From: Geminicoccaceae bacterium
Lineage (GTDB): Bacteria; Pseudomonadota; Alphaproteobacteria; Geminicoccales; Geminicoccaceae
DNA length: 64,000 bases
Assembly: GCA_020638465.1 (NCBI GenBank)
Contig: JACKIM010000001.1
Span: 1,868,501-1,932,500, forward strand
Reading direction: 5' to 3'
Positions 1 to 8,974 of the stretch are shown here, piece after piece; the stretch's first letter is position 1, and each line of letters starts with the position of its first letter. The translations under genes and the position numbers were made by a program. The notes beneath the pieces were generated by a model. It did no database searches. It was not told the DNA's origin and saw nothing but the letters and a program-made list of their open reading frames with translations.

Positions 1-1
1 A

Positions 2-1393
2 GGACGCGGTATCGTTCGAGCCGTTCTGCGCCGGTATGCACCGCGCCGTTGCGTCGTGCTCTGCGGTCCCGGCAACAACGGGGGCGATGGTTATGTCGTC
101 GCGCGCAGGCTCGCTGCCGCCGGTGTGCGGGTCATGACCGCTTCGACCGGAAGTCGCGACGCCCTTGTCGGCGATGCCGCGATCGCATCATCGCGCTGGA
201 CCGGTCGGCATGAACCGGTGGCCGGTCTTGTGCCTCAAGCAGATGACATCGTTATCGATGCGGTATTCGGTTCGGGATTGACGCGGGATTTCGATGGTGA
301 CGCTGCCGCGATGTTGCGGCAGGCACAATCCATCGGTGCCAGGATCATCGCCGTCGATGTTCCATCCGGTGTCAACGGGACGACAGGTGCCGTGCAGGGA
401 TGGGCGCCGACGGCGGAAATGACCGTCACCTTCAACAGGTTCAAGCTCGGTCATGTCCTACAGCCAGGGAGGTCCCATTGTGGCGATGTCCTGTGCGTTG
501 ATATCGGCATTCCCGACGGATGCCAGCCCGCCGGCCCGGATGTTCCCCGATTGAATACCCCGGGGCTCTGGCTCGATCATATGCCACCTGCCGATCCCGC
601 TCACAGCAAATATGACCGTGGCCACCTGGCCATGCTGGGAGGCGGCGCGCTCATGACAGGAGCGACCATCATGGCCGCGCGCTCGGGTGAGGCCGCAGGT
701 GCCGGTCTGGTGACGGTGATGTGTGATGCCGTTGCGGCGCCGGTCTACGCATCGCATTTCGTTTCGCCGATGACCCGACTGGTGGAGAGGGCAGACGAAC
801 TCGCGTCGTTCGTCCACGACAGGCGCGTGCGGGCCATCGTGGCTGGCCCGGGGATGGGGCTCGGGGCGGATCGTTCGGACATGCTTGAAGCGGCCCTCCG
901 TTCGCAGCGGCCCTGCGTACTCGATGCCGATGCCATCACCCTTGTTGCCGGGGACACCACGCGTTTCCTGCCGCTCGTGCATGGACACTGCGTGCTGACA
1001 CCGCACGAAGGCGAGTTCGGTCGCCTGCACCACGAACCGGGACCCAAACTCGTCCGTGCTGGACAGCTTGCCGTGAGGCTGGGTTGTGTCGTCCTCCTCA
1101 AGGGCTCCGACACGATCGTGGCCTCGCCCTGTGGCCGCGCGGTCGTCAATGCCTGCGGACCCGTCACCCTTGCCCGCGCGGGCTCGGGTGACATCCTGGC
1201 AGGTATCGTCGGAGGATTGCTCGCTCGCGGCATGCCGCCATATGAGGCGGCACTGGCTGCATGCTGGATTCATGCCATGGCCGCCTTGCGCCTCGGCTCC
1301 CTGTCCTCGCCCGAGCAGTTGACCGATCCCATTGCGGCGATCATGCGCGATCTGCAGTCTTTCGCCCGTACAGAGCAGGCATGTTCGGTCTGA
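2..1393 (+). CDS. nnr: Bifunctional NAD(P)H-hydrate epimerase / ADP-dependent NAD(P)H-hydrate dehydratase (5' truncated)
   Basis: Repairs hydrated NAD(P)H: the N-terminal YjeF_N domain epimerises R- and S-NADHX, and the C-terminal ribokinase-like domain dehydrates S-NADHX with ADP. The reading frame is open to the left edge, and the translation before the internal GTG at 56 already reads like the domain (ending RRCVVLCGPGNNGGDG), so the true start lies outside the window. The epimerase nucleotide-loop motif PGNNGGDG is encoded at about 68-91. The kinase-like half carries ARAGSGDILAGIVGG near its end, the usual anion-hole/ADP signature of NnrD. The stop overlaps the candidate start of ruvX, so the two are probably co-transcribed. 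Function is secure from both domain signatures; only the N-terminus is missing. Confidence 0.93.
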   Translation, partial: GRGIVRAVLRRYAPRRCVVLCGPGNNGGDGYVVARRLAAAGVRVMTASTGSRDALVGDAAIASSRWTGRHEPVAGLVPQADDIVIDAVFGSGLTRDFDGDAAAMLRQAQSIGARIIAVDVPSGVNGTTGAVQGWAPTAEMTVTFNRFKLGHVLQPGRSHCGDVLCVDIGIPDGCQPAGPDVPRLNTPGLWLDHMPPADPAHSKYDRGHLAMLGGGALMTGATIMAARSGEAAGAGLVTVMCDAVAAPVYASHFVSPMTRLVERADELASFVHDRRVRAIVAGPGMGLGADRSDMLEAALRSQRPCVLDADAITLVAGDTTRFLPLVHGHCVLTPHEGEFGRLHHEPGPKLVRAGQLAVRLGCVVLLKGSDTIVASPCGRAVVNACGPVTLARAGSGDILAGIVGGLLARGMPPYEAALAACWIHAMAALRLGSLSSPEQLTDPIAAIMRDLQSFARTEQACSV

Positions 1394-1860
1394 TGTCACC
1401 GGCTGGCAACTTCCCCCTGTCGGGCGCTCTCATCGGTCTGGACATTTCCCGTCTGCGCATGGGTGTGGCGGCATGCGATTCCGGCTGGAAACTTGTCACG
1501 CCACTGGTCACCATTTGTCGGCGATCATGGCGTGACGATATCGACATTCTAGGACGCATCTGCCATGAGCGCGAGGTGAGCGGCCTGGTCATCGGCTATC
1601 CGCTCAATCTCGACGGCAGTTCCGGACCGGCGGCCCAGTCGCGCCGCGACACTGCGCGTCGATTGGGAGAAAGTCTTCACCTGCCATTTCATCTTCAGGA
1701 CGAGAGCCTCACCAGTGAGGCTGTGAAGGATGCACAGCGGGAGGGACGCCTGCCGCCGGCCCGGCGCAATGAACCCGACGATCATTTCGCTGCCGCGATT
1801 ATCCTTGAGGACGCTCTTGCACATTTCCGCAGCCGATCCGCTTCGAAGCGTGCCGACTGA
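1381..1860 (+). CDS. ruvX: Putative pre-16S rRNA nuclease / Holliday junction resolvase-like RuvX (YqgF)
   Basis: RNase H-fold protein of the YqgF/RuvX family, which matures the 5' end of 16S rRNA. Recognisable family blocks in order are IGLDISRLRMGVA (first catalytic Asp), VIGYPLNLDGSSGP, FHLQDESLTSEAV (acidic residues) and the terminal DDHFAAAIILEDAL helix. The 159-residue length is normal. The start is uncertain: ATG 1381 is preceded closely by GAGCAGG and overlaps nnr by 13 bases; ATG 1393 forms a TGATG stop-start overlap with nnr. I kept 1381 because homologues usually have about 15-20 residues before the LGLD block. No nuclease residue appears lost. Confidence 0.85.
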   Translation: MFGLMSPAGNFPLSGALIGLDISRLRMGVAACDSGWKLVTPLVTICRRSWRDDIDILGRICHEREVSGLVIGYPLNLDGSSGPAAQSRRDTARRLGESLHLPFHLQDESLTSEAVKDAQREGRLPPARRNEPDDHFAAAIILEDALAHFRSRSASKRAD

Positions 1861-1976
1861 GCGCAACCGGGGTGGTCGGATGGCTTGTTGCTTTCGCTCG
1901 ACGATGACAAACTGTCCCGTGAGGACTACCCAGTGATCGCAATCTGGTCGAGAGGCTGCCAAGGAAAGGGTTTGCG

Positions 1977-2786
1977 TTGCGAAAGTTGAAAGTCGGTATC
2001 GGTGGCCTCGGAGCGGTAGGTTACACCGTGGCAAGGGCTCTTGACCGGTCCATTCCCGGGTTGGTCCTGGCTGCCGTGAGCGCGCGCGATACCGGGCGGG
2101 CACAGCAGCGGATCGCCACGCTGGAGCGGCAGGTTCCGGTCGTGTCGCTCGCCGAACTGGCACCGATGGCCGATGTGGTGGTGGAGTGCCTGCCAGCCTC
2201 CGAATTCCGCAACATCGCCGTGCCGGCGGTTTCGCTTGGCCGGATCTTCATGCCGCTCAGTATCGGTCAGCTGCTGGTCCATGACGACGTCCTCGAGATT
2301 GCACGGTCGGCGGGCGGGCGGGTGATCGCACCGACCGGCGCGTTGCTGGGGCTGGATGCCGTTCGCGCCGCTGCCGAAGGCGAGATTGTTTCCGTGCGGA
2401 TGGTGACGCGCAAGCCGCCGGCCGGTCTTCAGGGGGCTCCCTATCTGGAGCAGAACGGTATCGACGTGCTGAAGGTCGCCGAGCCGACGAAGATCTTCGA
2501 AGGCAGTGCACGGGAAGGGGCCAAGGGCTTTCCCGCGAACGTCAATGTCGCCGCAGCGCTCAGCCTTGCCGGAGTCGGGCCGGATCGTACCGGACTGGAA
2601 ATATGGGCCGATCCGACAGTGGACCGCAATGTCCACAGCATCACAGTCGAGGCGGATAGCGCGCGGTTCGAGATGAAGATCGAGAACGTCCCCAGCAAGG
2701 AGAATCCGCGAACAGGCAAGATTACCGCGCTGAGCACGATTGCGGCCCTGCGCGGTCTCGTCTCGACGCTCCGGGCGGGCAGCTAG
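1977..2786 (+). CDS. nadX: L-aspartate dehydrogenase (NadX-type)
   Basis: A 269-residue protein with an N-terminal Rossmann fold (GIGGLGAVGYTVARAL from residue 7) and the C-terminal DUF108 domain of aspartate dehydrogenases. The block EGAKGFPANVNVAAALSLAG and the following DPTVDRNVHSI, which holds the conserved catalytic His, are diagnostic. The family oxidises L-aspartate to iminoaspartate with NAD(P)+ and feeds quinolinate/NAD synthesis. In some alphaproteobacteria it serves amino-acid catabolism instead. The start is a TTG with a good Shine-Dalgarno (AGGAAAGG, about 1961-1969). No nadA or nadC is nearby, so the pathway assignment is by family only. Confidence 0.85.
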   Translation: MRKLKVGIGGLGAVGYTVARALDRSIPGLVLAAVSARDTGRAQQRIATLERQVPVVSLAELAPMADVVVECLPASEFRNIAVPAVSLGRIFMPLSIGQLLVHDDVLEIARSAGGRVIAPTGALLGLDAVRAAAEGEIVSVRMVTRKPPAGLQGAPYLEQNGIDVLKVAEPTKIFEGSAREGAKGFPANVNVAAALSLAGVGPDRTGLEIWADPTVDRNVHSITVEADSARFEMKIENVPSKENPRTGKITALSTIAALRGLVSTLRAGS

Positions 2787-2968
2787 CGCCGTTTCGATCG
2801 GGCGCGATTGCCTGATCGATCGGAATGGACCTCGCCTGAGGACCCGATGGTGTCTGATTGCGGTACTGTCTGGCCAGACGAGGCGAACATTCGTACATAG
2901 ACATGGCGGTGTCATCGAAGCGAAGCTGCATCCGGCCGCGTGTCATGAGCCGCGAAAGGTTGAAAGAG

Positions 2969-3151
2969 ATGCTCAATTTCCTTCTCGTTGTGGCGATGCT
3001 GGCCACGGTCGTCGTTCTGGTGCTTGGGCTGGTGAGCTTCTTCAAGGGCGGTGAGTTCAACGACAAGTATGGCAATCTTCTGATGCGGGCGCGGGTCGGT
3101 TTCCAGTTCCTCGCACTCCTTGTCGTTCTGGCATTGATCGCTTCGAGCTGA
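2969..3151 (+). CDS. Twin transmembrane HIG1-domain small protein
   Basis: A 60-residue hydrophobic protein with two membrane helices (about residues 3-22 and 40-58) joined by the short polar loop FKGGEFNDKYGNLLMRARV. This is the HIG_1_N (hypoxia-induced protein) pattern common in alphaproteobacteria. In-frame codons continue upstream, but ATG 2969 is preceded by GAAAGGTTGAAAGAG and starts directly at the first helix. It ends 10 bases before the adenosyltransferase gene, an arrangement recurrent in alphaproteobacteria. By analogy with mitochondrial HIG1 proteins it may assist a respiratory complex; this is inference. Confidence 0.8.
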   Translation: MLNFLLVVAMLATVVVLVLGLVSFFKGGEFNDKYGNLLMRARVGFQFLALLVVLALIASS

Positions 3152-3161
3152 ATGTCGTCCG

Positions 3162-3716
3162 ATGGTGACATTAACAAAGATCTATACACGCGGCGGCGAT
3201 GAGGGCCGTACATCGCTTGGCGACAGCCGTCGGGTCGCCAAGCATTCGGCGCGGGTCGAGGCTTACGGGACGGTCGACGAACTGAATGCCGTGGTCGGCG
3301 TTGTCCGCCTTCATGTCGATGAGGGTGCCGATGCTATATTGTCGCGCGTCCAGAACGACTTGTTCGATCTGGGTGCCGATCTCTGCCGTCGGGGGAACGA
3401 TGACGGTTGCTTGCGGATCGCCGACGCGCAGGTCGAACGGCTCGAGGGTGAGATCGATGCCATGAATGGGGAATTGGCACCGCTCAACTCGTTCGTCTTG
3501 CCGGGAGGTTCTCCGGCGGCCGCCCATCTTCATGTTGCACGGACTGTCTGTCGTCGAGCCGAACGTCTGGTCAGCCGGCTGGGTGAGGACGAAACTGTCA
3601 ATCCGGTCGCCTTGCGCTATTTGAACCGCCTTTCCGACCATTTTTTCGTCATGGCGCGCTATCTCAATGACCGCGGCTCGCGCGATGTCCTGTGGATCCC
3701 CGGCGCCAATCGTTGA
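3162..3716 (+). CDS. pduO: Cob(I)yrinic acid a,c-diamide adenosyltransferase, PduO type
   Basis: Transfers the 5'-deoxyadenosyl group of ATP to cob(I)alamin, making coenzyme B12. The 184-residue sequence starts with the ATP-binding segment TKIYTRGGDEGRTSLG, followed by YGTVDELNAVVG. It ends with the helix RCRRAERLVSRLGEDE and the signature LRYLNRLSDHFFVMARYLN, all hallmarks of the PduO/MMAB family. It sits between the HIG1-like gene and etfBA. No B12-dependent mutase gene lies in the window. Start ATG 3162 comes 10 bases after the preceding stop. Confidence 0.93.
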   Translation: MVTLTKIYTRGGDEGRTSLGDSRRVAKHSARVEAYGTVDELNAVVGVVRLHVDEGADAILSRVQNDLFDLGADLCRRGNDDGCLRIADAQVERLEGEIDAMNGELAPLNSFVLPGGSPAAAHLHVARTVCRRAERLVSRLGEDETVNPVALRYLNRLSDHFFVMARYLNDRGSRDVLWIPGANR

Positions 3717-3886
3717 CCGGAGGTCTTGCAGATTATCGGCATTGGCAGCAATTTCCCAACGCAATGCCGCAGCTGCCATCGTTGACAATCTTCGGGTCGA
3801 CGAATATTTCTCGCTTGCTGCGTTGCACAAACGGGCTCCATTGAGAAGCCTGCTACCTCGACCGACCAAGAGAGAAGGCTGCAGTC

Positions 3887-4636
3887 ATGAAGGTTGTCGT
3901 GCCCGTCAAGCGGGTCGTGGATTATAATGTCAAGATCAGGGTCAAGGCCGACGGCAGCGGTGTCGACACGGCCAATGTCAAGATGTCGATGAATCCGTTT
4001 GACGAGATTGCCAACGAGCAGGCCATTCGTCTCAAGGAAGCCGGTATCGCCAGCGAGATCGTCGCCGTCAGCATGGGGCCGGCCAAGTGTCAGGAGACCT
4101 TGCGTACCGCTCTGGCGATGGGGGCCGATCGCGCCATCCATGTTCAGACCGACGAGGAACTTCAGCCGCTGGCAGTCGCCAAGCTGCTGAAGAAGATCGC
4201 TGAAAAGGAAGAGCCGGGCCTGTTCCTGCTCGGCAAGCAGGCGATCGATGACGACAGCAACCAGACGGGCCAGATGCTGGCGGCATTGCTGGGATGGCCT
4301 CAGGCGACTTTCGTTTCCAGACTGGAGATTGCCGACGGCAGTGCGACGGTCGGGCGGGAGGTTGATGAAGGTATCGAGACCCTCAGGCTTAGGCTTCCGG
4401 CTGTTCTGACGGTCGATCTTCGCCTCAACGAGCCCCGTTACGCGAGCCTGCCCAACATCATGAAGGCGAAGAAGAAGCCTGTCGATACACTGTCACCCGA
4501 GGATCTCGGTGTCGATATCACACCCCGCCTCGCGTATTCGAATTTCGAGGAGCCGCCGAAACGGAAGGCCGGCGTGCGTGTGGAATCCGTGGCCGAGCTG
4601 GTTGACAAGCTCAAGAACGAAGCGGGAGTGGTTTGA
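3887..4636 (+). CDS. etfB: Electron transfer flavoprotein, beta subunit
   Basis: The 249-residue ETF beta subunit begins MKVVVPVKRVVDYNVKIRVK and contains NPFDEIANEQAIRLKEAG and the segment from GKQAIDDDSNQTGQMLAALL. With EtfA it forms the FAD/AMP heterodimer that takes electrons from acyl-CoA and other dehydrogenases and passes them to ETF:quinone oxidoreductase. Shine-Dalgarno-like AGAGAAGG lies upstream. The gene is followed after only two bases by the EtfA start. Confidence 0.96.
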   Translation: MKVVVPVKRVVDYNVKIRVKADGSGVDTANVKMSMNPFDEIANEQAIRLKEAGIASEIVAVSMGPAKCQETLRTALAMGADRAIHVQTDEELQPLAVAKLLKKIAEKEEPGLFLLGKQAIDDDSNQTGQMLAALLGWPQATFVSRLEIADGSATVGREVDEGIETLRLRLPAVLTVDLRLNEPRYASLPNIMKAKKKPVDTLSPEDLGVDITPRLAYSNFEEPPKRKAGVRVESVAELVDKLKNEAGVV

Positions 4637-4638
4637 TC

Positions 4639-5571
4639 ATGACGGTACTGGTTCTTGCCCAGCATGATGACGACCATCTCGACCCGGGAGTTCTCCACGC
4701 GGTGACCGCCGCTTCGCGAATGGGGGGTGATGTCCATCTTCTCGTCGCGGGTAACGGTGCCGATGCCGTTGCGGCCGAGGCGGCGAAAATCGCCGGAGTG
4801 GCGAGGGTGTTGCAAGTCGACCATGAGGCTTATGCTAACCCGACGGCCGAGGATCTCGCACCGCTGCTCGTTTCGGTTGCGTCCGACTACAGCCATCTGG
4901 TCGCCGCCTCGACGACGTTCGGCCGTAACGTCATGCCGCGGGTGGCAGCCCTCGTCGACAGTGCGCAGATCAGTGATATCGTCGATGTTCTCTCCTCGGA
5001 TACCTACAAGCGCTACATCTATGCCGGCAACGCCCTGACCACGGTTCAGAGCAAGGACAGCAAGCAGGTCATCACCGTGCGCACCACGGCCTTCGACGCG
5101 GCGGCAGGCGAGGGGGGCAACGCCCCGGTCGACAAGGTTGCCGCCGTCGACCCCGCAGGTCTTTCCACCTTTGTCGGCCGCGACGTGCAGAGTTCGGACC
5201 GTCCGGATCTCACCTCGGCCCGGATCGTCGTTTCCGGTGGACGTGGTATTGGCAGTGCGGAGAACTTCGCCATCCTCGAAGCGCTGGCCGACAAGCTCGG
5301 AGCCGCCGTCGGTGCCAGCCGTGCCGCCGTCGATGCGGGGTATGCGCCCAATGACTGGCAGGTCGGCCAGACCGGCAAGATCGTGGCACCCGACCTCTAT
5401 GTCGCCGCCGGCATCTCTGGCGCCATCCAGCACCTTGCCGGCATGAAGGACAGCAAGGTCATTGTTGCTATCAACAAGGATGAGGAGGCGCCGATCTTTC
5501 AGGTCGCCGACTACGGTATCGTCGGAGACCTGTTCAAGATCGTGCCGGAACTGACCGAAGCCCTCGATTGA
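4639..5571 (+). CDS. etfA: Electron transfer flavoprotein, alpha subunit
   Basis: The 310-residue alpha subunit has the N-terminal ETF domain and the C-terminal FAD-binding domain with SGGRGIGSAENF, GQTGKIVAPDLYVAAGISGA and NKDEEAPIFQVADYGIVGDL. A TTG at 4633 overlaps the etfB stop, but ATG 4639 gives the usual MTVLVLAQHD start. The etfB-etfA-hbd order fits a fatty-acid or butyrate-level beta-oxidation electron route. Confidence 0.96.
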   Translation: MTVLVLAQHDDDHLDPGVLHAVTAASRMGGDVHLLVAGNGADAVAAEAAKIAGVARVLQVDHEAYANPTAEDLAPLLVSVASDYSHLVAASTTFGRNVMPRVAALVDSAQISDIVDVLSSDTYKRYIYAGNALTTVQSKDSKQVITVRTTAFDAAAGEGGNAPVDKVAAVDPAGLSTFVGRDVQSSDRPDLTSARIVVSGGRGIGSAENFAILEALADKLGAAVGASRAAVDAGYAPNDWQVGQTGKIVAPDLYVAAGISGAIQHLAGMKDSKVIVAINKDEEAPIFQVADYGIVGDLFKIVPELTEALD

Positions 5572-5613
5572 AAATCCCGCCGCTATGACGACAACAACCG
5601 GAGCCCTGGATAA

Positions 5614-6525
5614 ATGACGTATCGCTTTGACAAGGACTATCCGCCGCTCCCGGAATTTCGGCGCATAGGTGTCATCGGCGCTGGTCAGATGGGTGCCGGT
5701 ATCGCCCAGGTCGCTGCGACCTCGGGATTGAATGTCACCATGATGGATGTGTCGGCCGAACAATTGTCCGCTGCCCGAGAACGGATGGGCAAGCTGCTGG
5801 GGCGGCAGGTCACCAAGGGAGCCATGTCCGAGGTCGAGAAGGGCGAGGCGCTCGGGCGGATCGAGACCTGCAGCGACCTTTCCGGCCTGAAGGCTTGCGA
5901 TCTGGTCATTGAGGCTGCGACCGAGAACGAGGAACTCAAGCGCAAGATCTTTACCGATCTGCTGCCGCACCTAAAGTCCGATGCGGTCATTGCTTCCAAT
6001 ACCTCTTCGATCTCGATCACCCGTCTGGGAGCGATTACCGATCGTCCCGGTCGTTTCATCGGCATGCACTTCATGAACCCGGTCCCGGCCATGAAGCTTG
6101 TCGAGATCATTCGTGGCATTGCCACGGATGAGGACACCTATCAGGCGGTTCGCGATCTCTCGATCAAGATGGGAAAGACTCCGGTCACCGCGGAAGACTT
6201 CCCGGCCTTCATCGTCAACCGTATCCTGCTGCCGATGATCAATGAGGCGGTCTATACCCTCTATGAGGGTGTCGGCACGGTGGAGAGCATCGACACGGCG
6301 ATGAAGCTCGGTGCGAACCACCCGATGGGACCTCTTGAGCTCGCCGATTTCATTGGGCTCGATACCTGTCTCTCGGTGATGCAGGTCCTCTATGAGGGGC
6401 TGGCTGACAGCAAGTATCGTCCCTGTCCGCTGCTGGTCAAATATGTCGAGGCGGGATGGCTGGGACGCAAGGTCAGTCGCGGTTTCTACGACTATCGGGG
6501 ACCGGAGCCGGTCCCGACGCGCTGA
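5614..6525 (+). CDS. hbd: 3-hydroxybutyryl-CoA dehydrogenase
   Basis: The 303-residue NAD(P)-dependent 3-hydroxyacyl-CoA dehydrogenase has the Rossmann motif VIGAGQMGAGIAQ (residues 20-32), ASNTSSISIT, the catalytic-His block GMHFMNPVPAMKLVEII and the C-terminal block around GPLELADFIGLDT. It interconverts acetoacetyl-CoA and 3-hydroxybutyryl-CoA, for beta-oxidation or polyhydroxybutyrate turnover. It lies 42 bases after etfA and is followed by a strong terminator hairpin, so it probably ends the etfBA-hbd transcript. Confidence 0.95.
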   Translation: MTYRFDKDYPPLPEFRRIGVIGAGQMGAGIAQVAATSGLNVTMMDVSAEQLSAARERMGKLLGRQVTKGAMSEVEKGEALGRIETCSDLSGLKACDLVIEAATENEELKRKIFTDLLPHLKSDAVIASNTSSISITRLGAITDRPGRFIGMHFMNPVPAMKLVEIIRGIATDEDTYQAVRDLSIKMGKTPVTAEDFPAFIVNRILLPMINEAVYTLYEGVGTVESIDTAMKLGANHPMGPLELADFIGLDTCLSVMQVLYEGLADSKYRPCPLLVKYVEAGWLGRKVSRGFYDYRGPEPVPTR

Positions 6526-6567
6526 CCTTCCCGTCAGGGTGGTCGTCATCAAAGTGCGGTGATGAAA

Positions 6568-6599
6568 AAAACGGCGGAACATCCCGGTTCCGCCGTTTT
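6568..6599. terminator. Bidirectional rho-independent terminator
   Basis: A 13-bp perfect inverted repeat, AAAACGGCGGAAC (6568-6580) and GTTCCGCCGTTTT (6587-6599), with a six-base loop. An A-run precedes it and a T-run follows it, so both strands carry the stem plus U-tract. It lies between convergent hbd and the molybdenum hydroxylase gene and can serve both. Confidence 0.93.
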
Positions 6600-6679
6600 T
6601 CCGTTTCAGGTGACCACTGTCATGATCTTCCCGGCCACACCTGATGAAAAGGTGCGGCCGGGAGAGGATCACCGACCGT

Positions 6680-8974
6680 TCAGGCAGCCTTCGACACGAT
6701 CTGCCAGACCTTCTGCGGGGTCGCCGGCATGTCGACATGCTCAACGCCCAGGGCGTCGACGACAGCGTTGATGATCGCGGCGCATGATCCGACGGAACCG
6801 GCCTCGCCACAGCCTTTCACGCCCATGGCATTGTTCTTGCATGGCACTTCGATGGTCGAGAACTTGAAGCTCGGCAAAATGTCGGCGCGAGGCATGGTGT
6901 AATCCATGAACGAACCCGACAGAAGTTGCCCGCTGGCATCATAGACCACGTGCTCCATGAGTGCCTGACCGATGCCCTGAACGACGCCGCCATGAACCTG
7001 ACCTTCGACGAGCAGCGGATTCACGATGGTGCCGAAATCGTCGACAATCTGGTAATTGACCACTTCGGTGGTTCCGGTCACGGGGTCGATTTCGACCTCG
7101 GCAATATGGCAGCCGTTTGGGAAGGTCCATGCGTCGAGAACAGTCGTCGCCTCGGCGTCAAGGCCATCGCCTTCCATCCCTTCCACGACCATGGAACGTG
7201 CCTTGTCGGCAAGCTCCATGATATCGATCCTGCGGTCGGTACCGGCAACGCTGAACGTGCCCTCGTGGAACTGGATGTCGGCGGTGGCCGCCTCGAAATG
7301 CTGGGCGGCAAACGCCTTGCCGCGCTCTATGATGACGTCGGAGGCGTCATTGATCGCCATGCCCTGCGCGGTAAGGGAGCGTGAGCCACCGGTGCCACCG
7401 CCACCCCTGATCCGGTCGGTATCACCCTGTACGATGCGAATGTTCTCGAAGGGCACATGCAGGCGGGAGTGCAGAACCTGGGCATAGGCCGTCTCGTGAC
7501 CCTGGCCATTGGACTGGGTACCTACAAGCACCGAAACGGTACCATCGGCACCGAACTCGACCTTGGCCGTTTCCGAAGGGTCGCCCATCGTCGACTCGAT
7601 ATAGTAGCACATGCCGATACCGCGCTTCTTGCCGCGTGCCTCGGCCTCGCTCCTGCGCTGGGACAAGCTGCCATATCCGGACTTTTCCATGCACGCATCC
7701 ATCACCCGAGCGAATTCTCCCGAGTCGTATACTTCGCCAACCGAGGTGCGATAGGGCATCTGGTCGGGCTTGATGAAATTGATCCGCCGCAGTTCGCTCG
7801 GGTCCATGCCCATCTCGCGGGCGGCCTTGTCGATCAGGCGCTCCACGCAATAGATCGACTCGGGACGCCCGGCCCCACGATAGGCGTCGACAGGCACCGT
7901 ATTGGTGAAGACACCAAGTACCGTATAGCTGATCTTGGGAATGTCATAGACACCGGGCAGGACCTTGGCCGCGGCACCCGTCGGGATGAACGGGGCGAAG
8001 AAGTAGTAATAGGCACCCATGTTGGCCGTTGTGTGCACCCGCATGCCGGTGATGCGCTTGTTCGCATCGAAGGCAAGCTCGGCTACGGTGACATGGTCCC
8101 GCCCCATCGTGTCGGAGAGGAAGCCCTCCGAACGTTCGGCCGTCCAGCGTACCGCACGTCCGAGTCTCTTTGCGGCGTAGGCTGCCATGGTATATTCGGC
8201 GTAGAACATGGCCTTCATGCCGAACCCGCCGCCGACATCCGGCGTCAGAACCCGGACATTCTCGCTTTCCATGCCGAGATTGTCGGCCAGTGCATCCTTG
8301 AACGCCCAGCCGCCCTGGGTGCAGGTATGGACCGTGAGCTTGCCGGATTTCGCATCGAACTCCGCGACGGCTGCACGAGGTTCCATCGCATTGCAGATCA
8401 GCCGGTTGTTGATGAGTTCGACCTTCGTTACATGGCTTGCGGAGCTGAACGCCGCATCCGTTTCGTCCTTGTTGCCGATGTGCCAGTTGAAGGCGACATT
8501 GCCGGGGGCGGAGTCGTGAACCTGGGGCTGACCGCTATCGGCTGCATCGTGGGTGTTCACGACAGCCGGCAACTCATCAAAATCGACTTCGATCAACTCG
8601 GCTGCATCGCGGGCCTGTGCCAGTGTTTCCGCGACCACGAAAGCGATGTTGTCACCAACATAGCACACCTTGTCGCGGCAGAGCACCGGATGCGGTGCAT
8701 CGTTGCGTGCAACTCCCGTCTTGGGGTTGTTCTCGATCAGGCACGGGACCTGTGCATCGAGGTCCTGGCCCGTGTAAATGCCCAGCACTCCCGGTTGGGC
8801 TAGAGCAGTCGACGTGTCAATGGAACGGATACGCGCATGAGCGACCGGTGAGCGAAGGACGAAACCATGCGCCTGGCCGGGCATGCTGATATCATCCGTA
8901 TAACGACCGTGGCCCGTTACCAGTCGTATATCTTCGACACGACGAATGGGTTGACCGACACCGAATTTCGACAT
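6680..8974 (-). CDS. Xanthine dehydrogenase family molybdopterin-binding subunit (form II CoxL-like)
   Basis: A 764-residue large subunit of the xanthine oxidase/CO dehydrogenase family. It opens with VGQPIRRVEDIRLVTGHGRYTDD and carries the loop VDAYRGAGRPES, which is the form II CoxL pattern; true CO dehydrogenases have AYxCSFR. It also has the C-terminal GCGEAGSVGSCAAIINAVVDAL with the catalytic Glu. The molybdenum centre, bound as the cytosine dinucleotide, hydroxylates an aldehyde or heterocycle; the substrate is unknown. ATG 8974 was chosen because AGGGGAG precedes it by seven bases; the frame continues to 9004. No FAD (medium) or 2Fe-2S (small) subunit gene is adjacent, which is unusual. 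Confidence 0.88.
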   Translation of the reverse strand: MSKFGVGQPIRRVEDIRLVTGHGRYTDDISMPGQAHGFVLRSPVAHARIRSIDTSTALAQPGVLGIYTGQDLDAQVPCLIENNPKTGVARNDAPHPVLCRDKVCYVGDNIAFVVAETLAQARDAAELIEVDFDELPAVVNTHDAADSGQPQVHDSAPGNVAFNWHIGNKDETDAAFSSASHVTKVELINNRLICNAMEPRAAVAEFDAKSGKLTVHTCTQGGWAFKDALADNLGMESENVRVLTPDVGGGFGMKAMFYAEYTMAAYAAKRLGRAVRWTAERSEGFLSDTMGRDHVTVAELAFDANKRITGMRVHTTANMGAYYYFFAPFIPTGAAAKVLPGVYDIPKISYTVLGVFTNTVPVDAYRGAGRPESIYCVERLIDKAAREMGMDPSELRRINFIKPDQMPYRTSVGEVYDSGEFARVMDACMEKSGYGSLSQRRSEAEARGKKRGIGMCYYIESTMGDPSETAKVEFGADGTVSVLVGTQSNGQGHETAYAQVLHSRLHVPFENIRIVQGDTDRIRGGGGTGGSRSLTAQGMAINDASDVIIERGKAFAAQHFEAATADIQFHEGTFSVAGTDRRIDIMELADKARSMVVEGMEGDGLDAEATTVLDAWTFPNGCHIAEVEIDPVTGTTEVVNYQIVDDFGTIVNPLLVEGQVHGGVVQGIGQALMEHVVYDASGQLLSGSFMDYTMPRADILPSFKFSTIEVPCKNNAMGVKGCGEAGSVGSCAAIINAVVDALGVEHVDMPATPQKVWQIVSKAA

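Noticed and set aside
458..1399. Long minus-strand open frame opposite nnr
   Set aside because: It mirrors a gene with two clear domains; composition is typical of high-GC antisense frames and no family pattern is visible.
3717..3886. Cobalamin riboswitch or small gene between pduO and etfB
   Set aside because: No B12-box-like segment or protein-like frame in the 170 bases.
4438..5970. 510-codon minus-strand frame opposite etfB/etfA/hbd
   Set aside because: It spans three well-supported genes on the other strand; it has no recognisable domain and arises from codon bias.
7457..8803. 448-codon plus-strand frame inside the molybdenum hydroxylase gene
   Set aside because: Antisense to a gene with clear catalytic motifs; no protein pattern of its own.
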